Shown here: positions 1 through 6,112 of the stretch, one piece after another
Position numbering within the stretch: position 1 is the first letter of the stretch
Layout: every line of letters starts with the position of its first letter
Assembly: GCA_023230425.1 (NCBI GenBank)
Contig: JALNXI010000015.1
Span: 1-15,881 of the forward strand
Origin: Methanoculleus sp.
Lineage (GTDB): Archaea; Halobacteriota; Methanomicrobia; Methanomicrobiales; Methanoculleaceae
Direction: 5' to 3'
DNA length: 15,881 nucleotides
Position numbers and translations under genes: made by a program
Notes under the pieces: generated by a model
What the model was told of the DNA's origin: nothing
The model's input: only the letters and a program-made list of their open reading frames with translations
The model's database searches: none

Positions 1-132
1 AACCCCGACCTCCTCGAGGCGTTGGAGGTGCCGGATGACCACCAGGTTGTGGCGCCGCTGATCTTCGGCTATCCCGCCCCCCTGCCGCCGAAACCGGGGC
101 GGCGTGAGCCCCGGATCGCGTGGATCTCGTAA
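1..132 (+). CDS. Nitroreductase family protein, C-terminal end (partial)
   Basis: The window opens inside a reading frame that runs 43 codons to a TAA at 130-132. The visible tail contains 'VVAPLIFGYP' followed by a proline-rich stretch and 'RREPRIAWIS'. In FMN-dependent nitroreductase-like proteins the C-terminus often carries a hydrophobic 'GYP' segment followed by a proline- and arginine-rich tail, and that is the basis of the call. The flavin-binding and substrate regions lie outside the window, so the reaction cannot be stated. A strong hairpin at 142-173 follows the stop. The call rests on a short motif only; another family with a similar tail is possible. Confidence 0.5.
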   Translation, partial: NPDLLEALEVPDDHQVVAPLIFGYPAPLPPKPGRREPRIAWIS

Positions 133-141
133 TCATGTGGG

Positions 142-173
142 GAGAGGCGGGCAGAATAACTCGCCCGCCTTTC
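142..173. terminator. Hairpin between convergent genes
   Basis: Bases 145-152 (AGGCGGGC) are the exact reverse complement of 163-170, with a 10-base loop. Pairing extends to 142/173 through one G-T pair. It sits between the nitroreductase-like stop at 132 and the protease stop at 172-174, so it could end transcription from both sides. There is no clear T tract on either strand, which makes it weaker as an archaeal terminator. Confidence 0.45.
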
Positions 174-1227
174 ATCCCGTAGCGGGGCACGCTACGGCTT
201 CAACCGGGATGATTGGGAGCGTGATCCGCTGCCGTCCCCGGATGAGCGTCAGGGTTGCCGGTTCCGCGATGGGCCAGGTGGCAAGGAACCGGTGCAGGTC
301 GTCCACACACCCCACGCAGGTCTCGTTGATTGCTACGATCAGGTCGCCTGGCCGGAGCCCGGCCCGGCCGGCGGGGCTTGTCCTGTTCACCGAGACGACC
401 TCGACTGCCTGGCTCCCGGTAAGCCCGAGCATCTGGATGAGCGATCGCTCTAACGGCTGTGACTGACCGGCGATGCCGAGGTATCCGCGCCGCACCCTGC
501 CGTCGGCGACGAGCTGCGGGAGAACCCAGGCGGCGGTGTTTGAGGGGATCGAGAAGCAGATGCTCTGGGCCATGGGGATGATTGCCGTGTTGATCCCAAT
601 GACCCGACCGCGTGAGTCTACCAGCGGACCGCCGGAGTTGCCGGGGTTCAGAGGGGCGGTGTGCTGGATGACATTCTCGATCAGGCGACCGTCCCGGCTC
701 CTGAGCGCCCGCCCGAGAGCGCTCAGGACTCCCGTCGAGACGGTCGAGTCAAAGCCGAGCGGGTTGCCGATGGCTATAGCGAGCTGGCCGACCGCGAGCG
801 CTCTCGAGTCACCGAACGACACGTAAGAGAGACTCCCCGTATCGGCACGGAGAACGGCGAGGTCGGTCGCCGGGTCGGCCCCCGCCAGGCGTGCAGGAAA
901 GGCGGTCCCATCTGCTGCACGGACCTCGATCCTCTCCGCTCCCTGTACAACATGATTATTAGTCATGATGTAGCCTTCTGGTGCCACGATCACGCCTGAT
1001 CCTGCCCCCATCTGCTCGCCCCTCCGGCCCTGGAGGTTTTTCCCCACGACCACGCTCACGACCGCGGGTCCCACGGAGCGAACAACCCGGACGACAGCCC
1101 GGGAGTAGGCGTCAAGGAGGTCAGCATCGGACTCCCCGGCATCAGGGTGCGCAGCGGACCCGTTTGTAACAGATGCCGGTGGGGAGTCACCGATCAGTTG
1201 GAAGAGATTGTGCCTGATTTTATCCAT
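172..1227 (-). CDS. HtrA/DegP-like trypsin-family serine protease with PDZ domain
   Basis: A 351-residue serine protease of the S1C (HtrA/Deg) type, which in other organisms degrades or handles misfolded proteins. The catalytic triad is complete: His92 in 'TNNHVV', Asp122 in 'ATDLAVLR' and Ser198 in 'GNSGGPL'. The protease domain spans about residues 45-245. A single PDZ-like domain follows at about 272-340, including 'SPAGRAGLRPGDLIVAIN'. No signal peptide or membrane helix is visible at the N-terminus, which is polar ('MDKIRHNLFQ'), so a cytoplasmic enzyme is inferred, unlike the periplasmic or membrane-anchored bacterial forms. The ATG at 1225-1227 is chosen because no in-frame start lies upstream. 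No clear Shine-Dalgarno is present. The gene stands alone and is divergent from the alpha/beta hydrolase. Confidence 0.93.
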   Translation of the reverse strand: MDKIRHNLFQLIGDSPPASVTNGSAAHPDAGESDADLLDAYSRAVVRVVRSVGPAVVSVVVGKNLQGRRGEQMGAGSGVIVAPEGYIMTNNHVVQGAERIEVRAADGTAFPARLAGADPATDLAVLRADTGSLSYVSFGDSRALAVGQLAIAIGNPLGFDSTVSTGVLSALGRALRSRDGRLIENVIQHTAPLNPGNSGGPLVDSRGRVIGINTAIIPMAQSICFSIPSNTAAWVLPQLVADGRVRRGYLGIAGQSQPLERSLIQMLGLTGSQAVEVVSVNRTSPAGRAGLRPGDLIVAINETCVGCVDDLHRFLATWPIAEPATLTLIRGRQRITLPIIPVEAVACPATG

Positions 1228-1471
1228 TTCATCTTATAATTTTGTAACCAATAGTAATGTACTTTCTGTACAGGTTTGCGAGGCAACATCACGAGCGGCT
1301 CCCGGGATCGCTCCAATCTCTAGCGCGCGAGAACGCCTGTCCTCATGGGCGGCACCGGACCCCTGCCGATCATGATGTAGCCGCAAAGGACAAATAGCAC
1401 AATATCTACTCTCCCGCATGCTCGGGACGGCTGCGATTGAAGTGGATACTACGAGGGTTGAGATACGCTCC

Positions 1472-2116
1472 ATGAACGCTAGCAGGGTGCCGCAGGCTGG
1501 CGAGGCCTACGACACTGTGGAGATCGAGACCGATCGGGGAACGACCACCTGCCGCTACTACGAGGCGGAGGGGGCCAGAAACGGCGTCGTTATGGTCGGC
1601 GGGACCGGCGGCGGGTTTGACACCCCCGCACGGGAACTCTACTCGCAGCTAGCGCAGGGCCTCCGGAACGACAGGATCAGCGCGCTCCGGGTACGGTACC
1701 GGCACCCGGCCGACCTTGTGGAGTCGACCGTTGACACGGTCCTCGGTATGCGCTACCTTGAGAGCCAGGGCGTCTCAGCCGTCGGGCTCGTCGGACACTC
1801 GCTCGGGGGGGCGGTGGTGATCCAGGCGGCAGCGAGCGACCCTGCGGTCAGGGTCGTCGTCGCGCTCTCGACCCAGGCCGCCGGGACCGAACCCGTCGCA
1901 GGGCTTGCAAGACGTGCGGCGATACTCCTGGTCCACGGGAACTTCGACACGGTTGTCTCTCATCATTCTTCAGAGGATGTCTACCGGCGTGCTCATGAGC
2001 CTAAACGGCTGATCATCTACGAAGGGACGGGCCACACCCTCGATGAGGTGGCGGAGAGCCTCTACGTTGAGGTGAAGGCCTGGCTCCTCAAGCACCTGCC
2101 GGGGACGCTCATCTGA
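1472..2116 (+). CDS. Alpha/beta hydrolase (dienelactone hydrolase-like)
   Basis: The frame is open from an ATG at 1418 (232 residues), but the ATG at 1472 is preferred (214 residues). The conserved part begins shortly after it, and a TATA-like stretch near 1400-1407 would place the RNA start close to 1430, downstream of the first ATG. Numbered from the longer form, the nucleophile elbow is 'GHSLGG' with Ser128, the acid is probably Asp177 in 'HGNFDTVV' and the base is His206 in 'GTGHTLDE'. An oxyanion-type glycine run, 'GGTGGGFD', lies at 61-68. The alternating beta/alpha pattern fits a single-domain hydrolase of about 25 kDa. There is no signal peptide, so it is probably cytoplasmic. The substrate is unknown (ester or lactone is only family knowledge). 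The start is uncertain. Confidence 0.85.
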   Translation: MNASRVPQAGEAYDTVEIETDRGTTTCRYYEAEGARNGVVMVGGTGGGFDTPARELYSQLAQGLRNDRISALRVRYRHPADLVESTVDTVLGMRYLESQGVSAVGLVGHSLGGAVVIQAAASDPAVRVVVALSTQAAGTEPVAGLARRAAILLVHGNFDTVVSHHSSEDVYRRAHEPKRLIIYEGTGHTLDEVAESLYVEVKAWLLKHLPGTLI

Positions 2117-2121
2117 ACCTG

Positions 2122-2178
2122 TGGGCCGGATTCCAGGCCCCGCCCGGCCCATCACCTCGCCGGAGTTGGGCTTTTTTT
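2122..2178 (+). terminator. Hairpin plus T tract after the hydrolase gene
   Basis: Bases 2123-2129 (GGGCCGG) pair exactly with 2144-2150, and T2122/A2151 extend the stem to 8 bp. Seven T residues follow at 2172-2178. The T tract lies within the 3' end of the opposite-strand GDPD gene, where it encodes two lysines. Archaeal RNA polymerase stops mainly at T tracts, so the tract may be the effective part. Confidence 0.45.
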
Positions 2179-2856
2179 GGCTCCACCCTGCAGGTATCGC
2201 CGTGCGGCGCAGGGATCGTCGCTCGCGAAGCCGTCGACGCCGAGCCGCGCCGCCTCCTTGATATCCTCTTCTCTGTTCAGTGTCCAGGGAATGACGAGCA
2301 GCCCTGCCCCGTGCGCCTGTTCCACCACCTCGCGCGAGACCCGGTCCCACCGCGGGAGGATGACGTCCGCCTGCACCGACCGGGCGAGCCCAGTGGGATC
2401 ATCTGTCGCCCCGGAGTAGATGAGGCCCGCCTGTGCCCCGGGGAGGAGCCTCTTCGCCATCGTGACGCTCTCCGGGTTGGAAGAGACCATGAAGAGCCGT
2501 TCCGGCATCCGGTCCATGATCACCGAGGCTATGATCGCTTCGGTCCCGGGCTCCTTGATCTCCGCGACAAGCCCCAAATCTTCGTGGACGAGATCAAGGA
2601 CCTCCCGGAGCGTCGGGATAGTCTCGCCCTCACCCGCGTCCAGCCTCGTTAAGTCCTCGATGGTATAGCTTTTGACCGGCCCGGTCCCGTCCGTCGTCCG
2701 GTCTACGGTTGCGTCGTGGATCGCTACCGGAATGCCGTCTCTTGTGAGGCGCAGGTCGACCTCGACGAGATCGGCACACGCCATACATCTCCGCAGGGCC
2801 CGCAGGGTGTTCTCCGGCTCGAGAGCCCTGGCGCCGCGGTGTCCGACGATGAGCAT
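2152..2856 (-). CDS. Glycerophosphodiester phosphodiesterase (GDPD) family protein
   Basis: A 234-residue TIM-barrel phosphodiesterase that in characterised members hydrolyses glycerophosphodiesters to glycerol phosphate and an alcohol using a metal ion. Seen in the sequence: the N-terminal 'GHRGA' (His6, Arg7), 'EPENT' (Glu13-Asn16), 'VEVDLRLTRDG' with metal ligands Glu32 and Asp34, 'AIHD' (catalytic His47), and 'AEIKEPG' around Glu99-Lys101. Later strands include 'VIPWTLN' and 'DGFASDDP' near the end. The length fits short soluble prokaryotic members. No signal peptide is seen, so it is probably cytoplasmic. In archaea the natural substrate may be an ether-lipid-derived diester; that is inference. 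A TATA-like box at 2881-2887 suggests an RNA start at or very near the ATG. The 3' end is convergent with the hydrolase gene. Confidence 0.94.
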   Translation of the reverse strand: MLIVGHRGARALEPENTLRALRRCMACADLVEVDLRLTRDGIPVAIHDATVDRTTDGTGPVKSYTIEDLTRLDAGEGETIPTLREVLDLVHEDLGLVAEIKEPGTEAIIASVIMDRMPERLFMVSSNPESVTMAKRLLPGAQAGLIYSGATDDPTGLARSVQADVILPRWDRVSREVVEQAHGAGLLVIPWTLNREEDIKEAARLGVDGFASDDPCAARRYLQGGAKKSPTPAR

Positions 2857-2879
2857 GCCACGTCATGCACCCGGGATCT

Positions 2880-2887
2880 GATATAGG
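2880..2887 (-). promoter_or_regulatory. TATA-like box for the GDPD gene
   Basis: On the minus strand this reads CCTATATC. Its centre is about 28 bases from the ATG at 2856, which implies a leaderless or nearly leaderless mRNA. Confidence 0.45.
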
Positions 2888-3134
2888 TTGCCGGGCACCG
2901 GGATCGGAGTGCCCCACGACAGAACCCGGACCATCCTCCGATCCGGAAGAGGAACTCCAGGCTTTGTGTCTGCCACAGGTCGTCACGACCCTGAACCTAT
3001 CCGGCGCCCTACCTTTTCAGGCAGTATAGTCCATACCCTTGAGGCGCTCCCGGTGTGCGTATGCGGCTTCGCCCCTCAAATAATTCTGAGCACGGAGTGC
3101 CGATGACCTGACGGTTCAGGTTGCCGAGAGCAGG
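2888..3134. other. Intergenic stretch without a convincing gene
   Basis: Together with its flanks this is about 320 bases between two minus-strand genes. An open frame at 2888-3106 (+) gives a 72-residue Arg/Pro-rich product with no recognisable domain and no clear ribosome-binding site, so it is not called. A small perfect hairpin, 3106-3111 with 3116-3121 (ACCTGA/TCAGGT), is present. I see no RNA gene. Confidence 0.5.
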
Positions 3135-3167
3135 GGCCGGCAGGGGCCGCCCTGGCACCTGCCGGCC
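3135..3167 (-). terminator. Strong GC hairpin after the DUF2795 gene
   Basis: Bases 3135-3144 (GGCCGGCAGG) pair perfectly with 3158-3167 (CCTGCCGGCC), giving a 10-bp stem and a 13-base loop, 9 bases past the stop of the minus-strand gene. No T tract follows on the minus strand, so its terminator role is inferred from position. Confidence 0.45.
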
Positions 3168-3175
3168 AGAAAAGA

Positions 3176-3445
3176 TCACTTCTGCACGATCTTCTGAAAT
3201 TCGGATTTCACATCTTCCGGGTCTTTATACTGCCTGTCTTCGAACTGATTTATCGCATCAAGGACGATCTGGGGCGCCTCGCTCTCCTTTGCCCGGGTGA
3301 TAAGATCATTCTTCGATGCAGGGTAGTTCATTCCGGAGGTGCTCGCCTCGATGATCTGCGGATCGAGCTCCTGTATGGTCCCGGCGACTTTTGACATCCC
3401 GCTCATGGCGGATTCTTTCATGCCTTTCATATCTCTCACCACCAT
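3176..3445 (-). CDS. DUF2795 domain small protein
   Basis: A small, charged, probably cytoplasmic protein. The C-terminal part carries 'YPASKNDLITRAKESEAP', then 'VLDAINQF', 'DRQYKDPEDV' and 'EFQKI', the pattern of the DUF2795 family, whose members have no established biochemical role. A GTG at 3449-3451 opens the longest frame (91 residues). The ATG at 3443-3445 is preferred (89 residues) because GGGAG at 3453-3457 on the minus strand is then 7 bases upstream, whereas it is almost adjacent to the GTG. A third in-frame ATG, encoding 'MKGMKES', follows GGTGAG and cannot be excluded. The N-terminus is methionine-rich. A TATA-like box at 3491-3498 and a leader hairpin at 3453-3466 lie upstream. 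Single gene, divergent from the aldolase operon. Confidence 0.85.
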   Translation of the reverse strand: MVVRDMKGMKESAMSGMSKVAGTIQELDPQIIEASTSGMNYPASKNDLITRAKESEAPQIVLDAINQFEDRQYKDPEDVKSEFQKIVQK

Positions 3446-3452
3446 ATCCACG

Positions 3453-3466
3453 CTCCCTTTCGGGAG
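3453..3466 (-). promoter_or_regulatory. Leader hairpin covering the ribosome-binding site of the DUF2795 gene
   Basis: On the minus strand this reads CTCCC-GAAA-GGGAG: a perfect 5-bp stem closed by a GNRA-type tetraloop. The 3' arm, GGGAG, is the only good Shine-Dalgarno for the ATG at 3445, so folding would hide it. The TATA-like box at 3491-3498 predicts an RNA start near 3468, so the hairpin would be almost the whole leader. Confidence 0.45.
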
Positions 3467-3490
3467 GCGACCCCGGAAGAGATGATATGT

Positions 3491-3498
3491 AATAAATA
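3491..3498 (-). promoter_or_regulatory. TATA-like box for the DUF2795 gene
   Basis: The minus strand reads TATTTATT here, in a local AT-rich patch of otherwise GC-rich DNA. The predicted RNA start is about 3468, giving a leader of roughly 22 bases. Confidence 0.45.
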
Positions 3499-3572
3499 CT
3501 TATCGTCCGTAGGCGGCGGAGGGTGTTACCCTGCATCGCTTCGGAGAGATCTCATCAGAGAGAGGGCTGGAG

Positions 3573-3622
3573 GTCCTCCCGGCAGGAATGGCGGGGCTAC
3601 TCCCGGGCCTGCCGGGGAGGAC
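3573..3622. repeat. Long inverted repeat in the divergent intergenic region
   Basis: Bases 3573-3586 (GTCCTCCCGGCAGG) pair with 3608-3622 along 14 bp with one bulged G; the loop is 21 bases. It lies within the roughly 330-base gap between the DUF2795 gene and the aldolase gene. Apart from this hairpin, the TATA-like box at 3491-3498 and the aldolase ribosome-binding site, I see nothing firm in that gap. A 53-residue minus-strand frame at 3526-3687 crosses it and is considered doubtful. Confidence 0.6.
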
Positions 3623-3777
3623 TCACCTGCACAAGAGAGGAGGTAGACCCCGGTCCAGATGATCCACGGCACCAGCTCCCGGCTCATTCTTCCCGCCGGC
3701 TGGTGGCACGGGGCGGTCCATCTCCTTCTCCCGGGATCCAGCAAAACTTAAGTAGGTGGGGATTGGGAGGAAGGGGT

Positions 3778-4698
3778 ATGCCACCTGCACCCGATATCAG
3801 GATCCCTCTCGATGTGCCCCCGGAGGAGCAGGAGAGGTACCGGGAGAACTACCAGACGATCACGCACGGCACCGGGAGGCTGATGCTCTTTGCCGGGGAC
3901 CAGAAGATCGAGCACCTCAACGATGACTTCGCTGGCGAAGGCATCCACCCCGACGACGCCGATCCCGAACACCTCTTCCGGATTGCAAACAGAGGGCGAA
4001 TCGGGGTCTTTGCGACGCAACTCGGTATGATCGCCCGGTACGGCGGGGATTACCGGGACGTGCCCTATCTGGTCAAACTCAACTCCAAGACCAACCTGGT
4101 CGGGACCTCCCAGCGCGACCCCCTCAGTTCGGAACTCCACCACGTTCGGCAGGCCGTCGACCTCCGGGACCGGACGGGACTTTCGATCCTCGGCGTCGGC
4201 TACACGGTCTACCTCGGGAGCGAGTACGAGCCTATGATGCTCTACCAGGCGGCCCAGATCGTCAACCATGCGCACCAGAATGGCCTCGTCACCGTGCTCT
4301 GGATGTACCCCCGCGGCAGAGCGGTCAAGGACGAACGAGACCCGCACATGGTCGCGGGCGCGGCGGGTGTCGCAGCGGCCCTCGGGAGTGACTTTGCGAA
4401 GGTGAACCCGCCGAAGGTTGGCGGGTCGCTCGACGCTACGCTCCTCCAGGAGGCGGTGGCGGCAGCCGGCAGGACCGGGGTTGTCTGTGCGGGCGGGTCG
4501 CAGGCCAGTGTGCCGGAGTTTCTGCAACAGCTGCACGACCAGATCCACGTCGGCGGCACAGTCGGGAACGCGACCGGGCGGAACATCCACCAGCGATCGC
4601 TTGACGAGGCTGTCCGGTTCTGTAACGCGATATCGGCGATCACCTTCGACGACGTGAGTGTGGATGAGGCGATCAGGATCTACGGGGGAGGGGGGTGA
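3778..4698 (+). CDS. fba: Class I fructose-bisphosphate aldolase (archaeal DhnA/FbaB type)
   Basis: A 306-residue TIM-barrel aldolase of the DeoC/FbaB superfamily, which cleaves or forms fructose 1,6-bisphosphate through a lysine Schiff base. Seen: 'FAGDQKIEH' with Asp41, 'VLWMYPRG' with Trp175 and Tyr177 (matching the Trp/Tyr pair of characterised archaeal enzymes), 'DFAKVNPP' with the probable Schiff-base Lys208, and phosphate-loop segments 'AGGSQ' (238-242) and 'NATGRN' (264-269). The frame is open further upstream to 3523, but that extension is rejected. The ATG at 3778 has GGAGG at 3766-3770 with 7-base spacing, and the family homology starts after it. The PFK gene begins 4 bases after the stop, so the two genes acting on fructose 1,6-bisphosphate are co-transcribed. 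Related methanogen proteins act in aromatic amino-acid synthesis; the PFK neighbour favours the sugar-phosphate role. Confidence 0.9.
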   Translation: MPPAPDIRIPLDVPPEEQERYRENYQTITHGTGRLMLFAGDQKIEHLNDDFAGEGIHPDDADPEHLFRIANRGRIGVFATQLGMIARYGGDYRDVPYLVKLNSKTNLVGTSQRDPLSSELHHVRQAVDLRDRTGLSILGVGYTVYLGSEYEPMMLYQAAQIVNHAHQNGLVTVLWMYPRGRAVKDERDPHMVAGAAGVAAALGSDFAKVNPPKVGGSLDATLLQEAVAAAGRTGVVCAGGSQASVPEFLQQLHDQIHVGGTVGNATGRNIHQRSLDEAVRFCNAISAITFDDVSVDEAIRIYGGGG

Positions 4699-4702
4699 TT
4701 CG

Positions 4703-5737
4703 ATGACGACGGTTGGTGTCCTGACAGGAGGAGGGGATTGCCCGGGGCTGAACGCGGTGATCCGGGCGGTTGTGCGGACCGGGGCGAAGTACGGGTTTGA
4801 TACCATCGGGATCAGGGACGGATGGCACGGACTGATCGCCGGGGACGTCGAGCCGCTCACCGATTACTCGGTGACCGGGATCCTCCCAAGGGGCGGGACG
4901 ATCCTCGGGACGTCGCGGACGAACCCCTTCAAGAGCGAGGCTGACGTCCAGCGGGTCTGCGACAACATCAGGAAGTTCGGGATCGACGCGCTGGTTGCCA
5001 TCGGGGGCGAGGATACTCTCGGTGTCGCGAACAAACTCTCAAAGATGGGTATCCCGGTGGTGGGGGTTCCTAAGACCATCGACAACGACGTCGCTGCGAC
5101 CGACTACACCTTCGGTTTCGACACCGCTGTCTCAATCGTCACCGAGGCGATCGATCGCCTCCACACGACGGCGGAGTCGCACCACCGGATCATGGTGGTG
5201 GAGGTGATGGGCCGGCATGCCGGCTGGATCGCGACTGTGGCCGGGATCGCAGGCGGGGCCGACGAGATCCTGATCCCGGAGATCCCGTTTGATCTCGATG
5301 AGGTCGTCCGACACCTCCAGGCACGCTACGAGAAAGGGAAGATGTTCAGCATCGTCGTGGTCGCCGAGGGTGCCCAGCCGAAGGGGATGGAAGGGGCGAT
5401 AACCCAGTCGGCCAGGACGGACGAGTTCGGGCACGTGACGCTCGGCGGCGTCGGGACGTTCCTGCGCGACGAACTCGAGAAGAGACTCGGGATGGAGACG
5501 CGGGTGACGGTGCTCGGGCATGTCCAGCGGGGCGGGTCCCCGACGGCGCACGACCGGGTGCTCGCGACCCGGTTCGGGGTGGCGGCGGTGGACCTCATCA
5601 GGGAGAAGGACTTCGGGAAGATGGTCGCGCTCCGGGGGAACGATATCGTCGCGGTCCCACTCGAGGAGGCGGTGGCAAACCTCAAGACCGTGGATATGGA
5701 CCTCTACAAGATCGCAAGCATCTTTTATGGGGGGTGA
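4703..5737 (+). CDS. pfkA: Phosphofructokinase, mixed-substrate group III; residues predict PPi dependence
   Basis: A 344-residue PFK-A family protein that phosphorylates fructose 6-phosphate at C1. Seen: nucleotide/phosphate loop 'LTGGGDCPGLNA' (7-18), 'GGEDTLG' (101-107), 'PKTIDND' with Asp127 as the catalytic base (123-129), 'TDYTFGFDTA' (133-142), 'MGRHAGW' (169-175) and 'GHVQRGGSP' (272-280). Positions match E. coli PfkA numbering. ATP-dependent enzymes have Gly at 104 and Gly at 124; this one has Asp104 and Lys124, the pair that marks pyrophosphate-dependent enzymes. It would therefore be reversible and usable in gluconeogenesis. The phosphoryl donor is inferred and not proven. The frame opens at 4658 inside the aldolase gene, but the ATG at 4703 begins the conserved 'MTTVGVLTGG' and has purine-rich GGAGG/GGGGTGA just upstream. 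Second gene of the aldolase operon. Methanogens more often use ADP-dependent enzymes, so acquisition from bacteria is possible. Confidence 0.93.
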   Translation: MTTVGVLTGGGDCPGLNAVIRAVVRTGAKYGFDTIGIRDGWHGLIAGDVEPLTDYSVTGILPRGGTILGTSRTNPFKSEADVQRVCDNIRKFGIDALVAIGGEDTLGVANKLSKMGIPVVGVPKTIDNDVAATDYTFGFDTAVSIVTEAIDRLHTTAESHHRIMVVEVMGRHAGWIATVAGIAGGADEILIPEIPFDLDEVVRHLQARYEKGKMFSIVVVAEGAQPKGMEGAITQSARTDEFGHVTLGGVGTFLRDELEKRLGMETRVTVLGHVQRGGSPTAHDRVLATRFGVAAVDLIREKDFGKMVALRGNDIVAVPLEEAVANLKTVDMDLYKIASIFYGG

Positions 5738-5762
5738 TGGGGGCCCCTCCCCAATCACTTTT
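5734..5762 (+). terminator. Terminator of the aldolase-PFK operon
   Basis: GTGAT at 5734-5738 pairs with ATCAC at 5754-5758. Inside it a G run at 5739-5743 pairs with CCCC at 5749-5752, leaving one bulged A. TTTT follows directly at 5759-5762. The stem overlaps the PFK stop codon (5735-5737). Confidence 0.7.
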
Positions 5763-5946
5763 AGTCCCGGGAATACGGTTTGTGGCGTGGGGATAACTCT
5801 GCACCCGGTGTTGCAAGGCGGGGCCGGGGTCTGCTATCGGGAGAAGCGCAGCGTAGCGAGCGGGAGGATTCGTTGCGGTTGACACGACATCCGAGGCGAT
5901 AATAAATCCCGATACAGTGGACTGTAGGAGTATCGCCATAGAGGGA

Positions 5947-5988
5947 GCGACGCTCCTGCGGAGCGGAGTTCGAGCACCGAAGGTGCGA
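5947..5988 (+). repeat. Double-hairpin intergenic element, copy 1
   Basis: GCGAC is followed by hairpin 1 (GCTCC 5952-5956, loop TGC, GGAGC 5960-5964), the linker GGAGTTCGA, and hairpin 2 (GCACC 5974-5978, loop GAA, GGTGC 5982-5986). The closest relative is the copy at 12239-12279 on the other strand, with only a few mismatches outside the hairpin 1 loop. Confidence 0.75.
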
Positions 5989-6000
5989 AGTGGGGCTGAC

Positions 6001-6112
6001 GGGGAGTGCGACTTCCCGAAGGGAAGGAACTTGAGCACCGTTAGGTGCGAGGGGGGAGCATCCCCCCTCGAAGAACTTCGTTCTTCTCATGCTCGCTACA
6101 CTCGCACTCCCC
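6001..6112. repeat. Large nested inverted-repeat structure
   Basis: GGGGAGTGCGA (6001-6011) is the exact reverse complement of 6102-6112. Inside it lie the two hairpins of copy 2, a 10-bp hairpin (6048-6057 with 6061-6070, loop GCA) and a 7-bp hairpin (6070-6076 with 6080-6086, loop TTC). Further GGGG/CCCC pairing is possible outside the outer stem. The whole can be drawn as one multibranched fold. Confidence 0.6.
6008..6050 (+). repeat. Double-hairpin intergenic element, copy 2 (tandem)
   Basis: It starts 61 bases after copy 1 in the same orientation. Hairpin 1 is TTCCC 6013-6017 / GGGAA 6021-6025 (loop GAA): different bases from copy 1, but pairing is kept. Hairpin 2 is GCACC 6035-6039 / GGTGC 6044-6048 with loop GTTA. 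The linker is GGAACTTGA. Confidence 0.75.

Noticed and set aside
1234..1473. 79-residue minus-strand frame between the protease and hydrolase genes
   Set aside because: It overlaps the hydrolase start, has no domain and no promoter-like sequence; probably a chance frame.
2888..3106. 72-residue plus-strand frame
   Set aside because: No domain, no ribosome-binding site, Arg/Pro-rich composition typical of chance frames in GC-rich DNA.
3526..3687. Minus-strand frame of 53 residues starting 'MSRELVPWIIWTGVYLL', a possible small membrane protein
   Set aside because: It has a plausible hydrophobic segment and GGGAAGA before the ATG, but the rest is Pro/Gly-rich hairpin sequence read through. Not enough support to call it a gene.
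3523..3777. 85-residue N-terminal extension of the aldolase frame
   Set aside because: Arg/Ser-rich, without family similarity, crosses a 14-bp hairpin, and the ATG at 3778 has an ideal GGAGG 7 bases upstream.
5947..6112. CRISPR-like array
   Set aside because: Only two units, no uniform spacers, and the repeated part is self-complementary hairpins with varying stems; no cas genes nearby.
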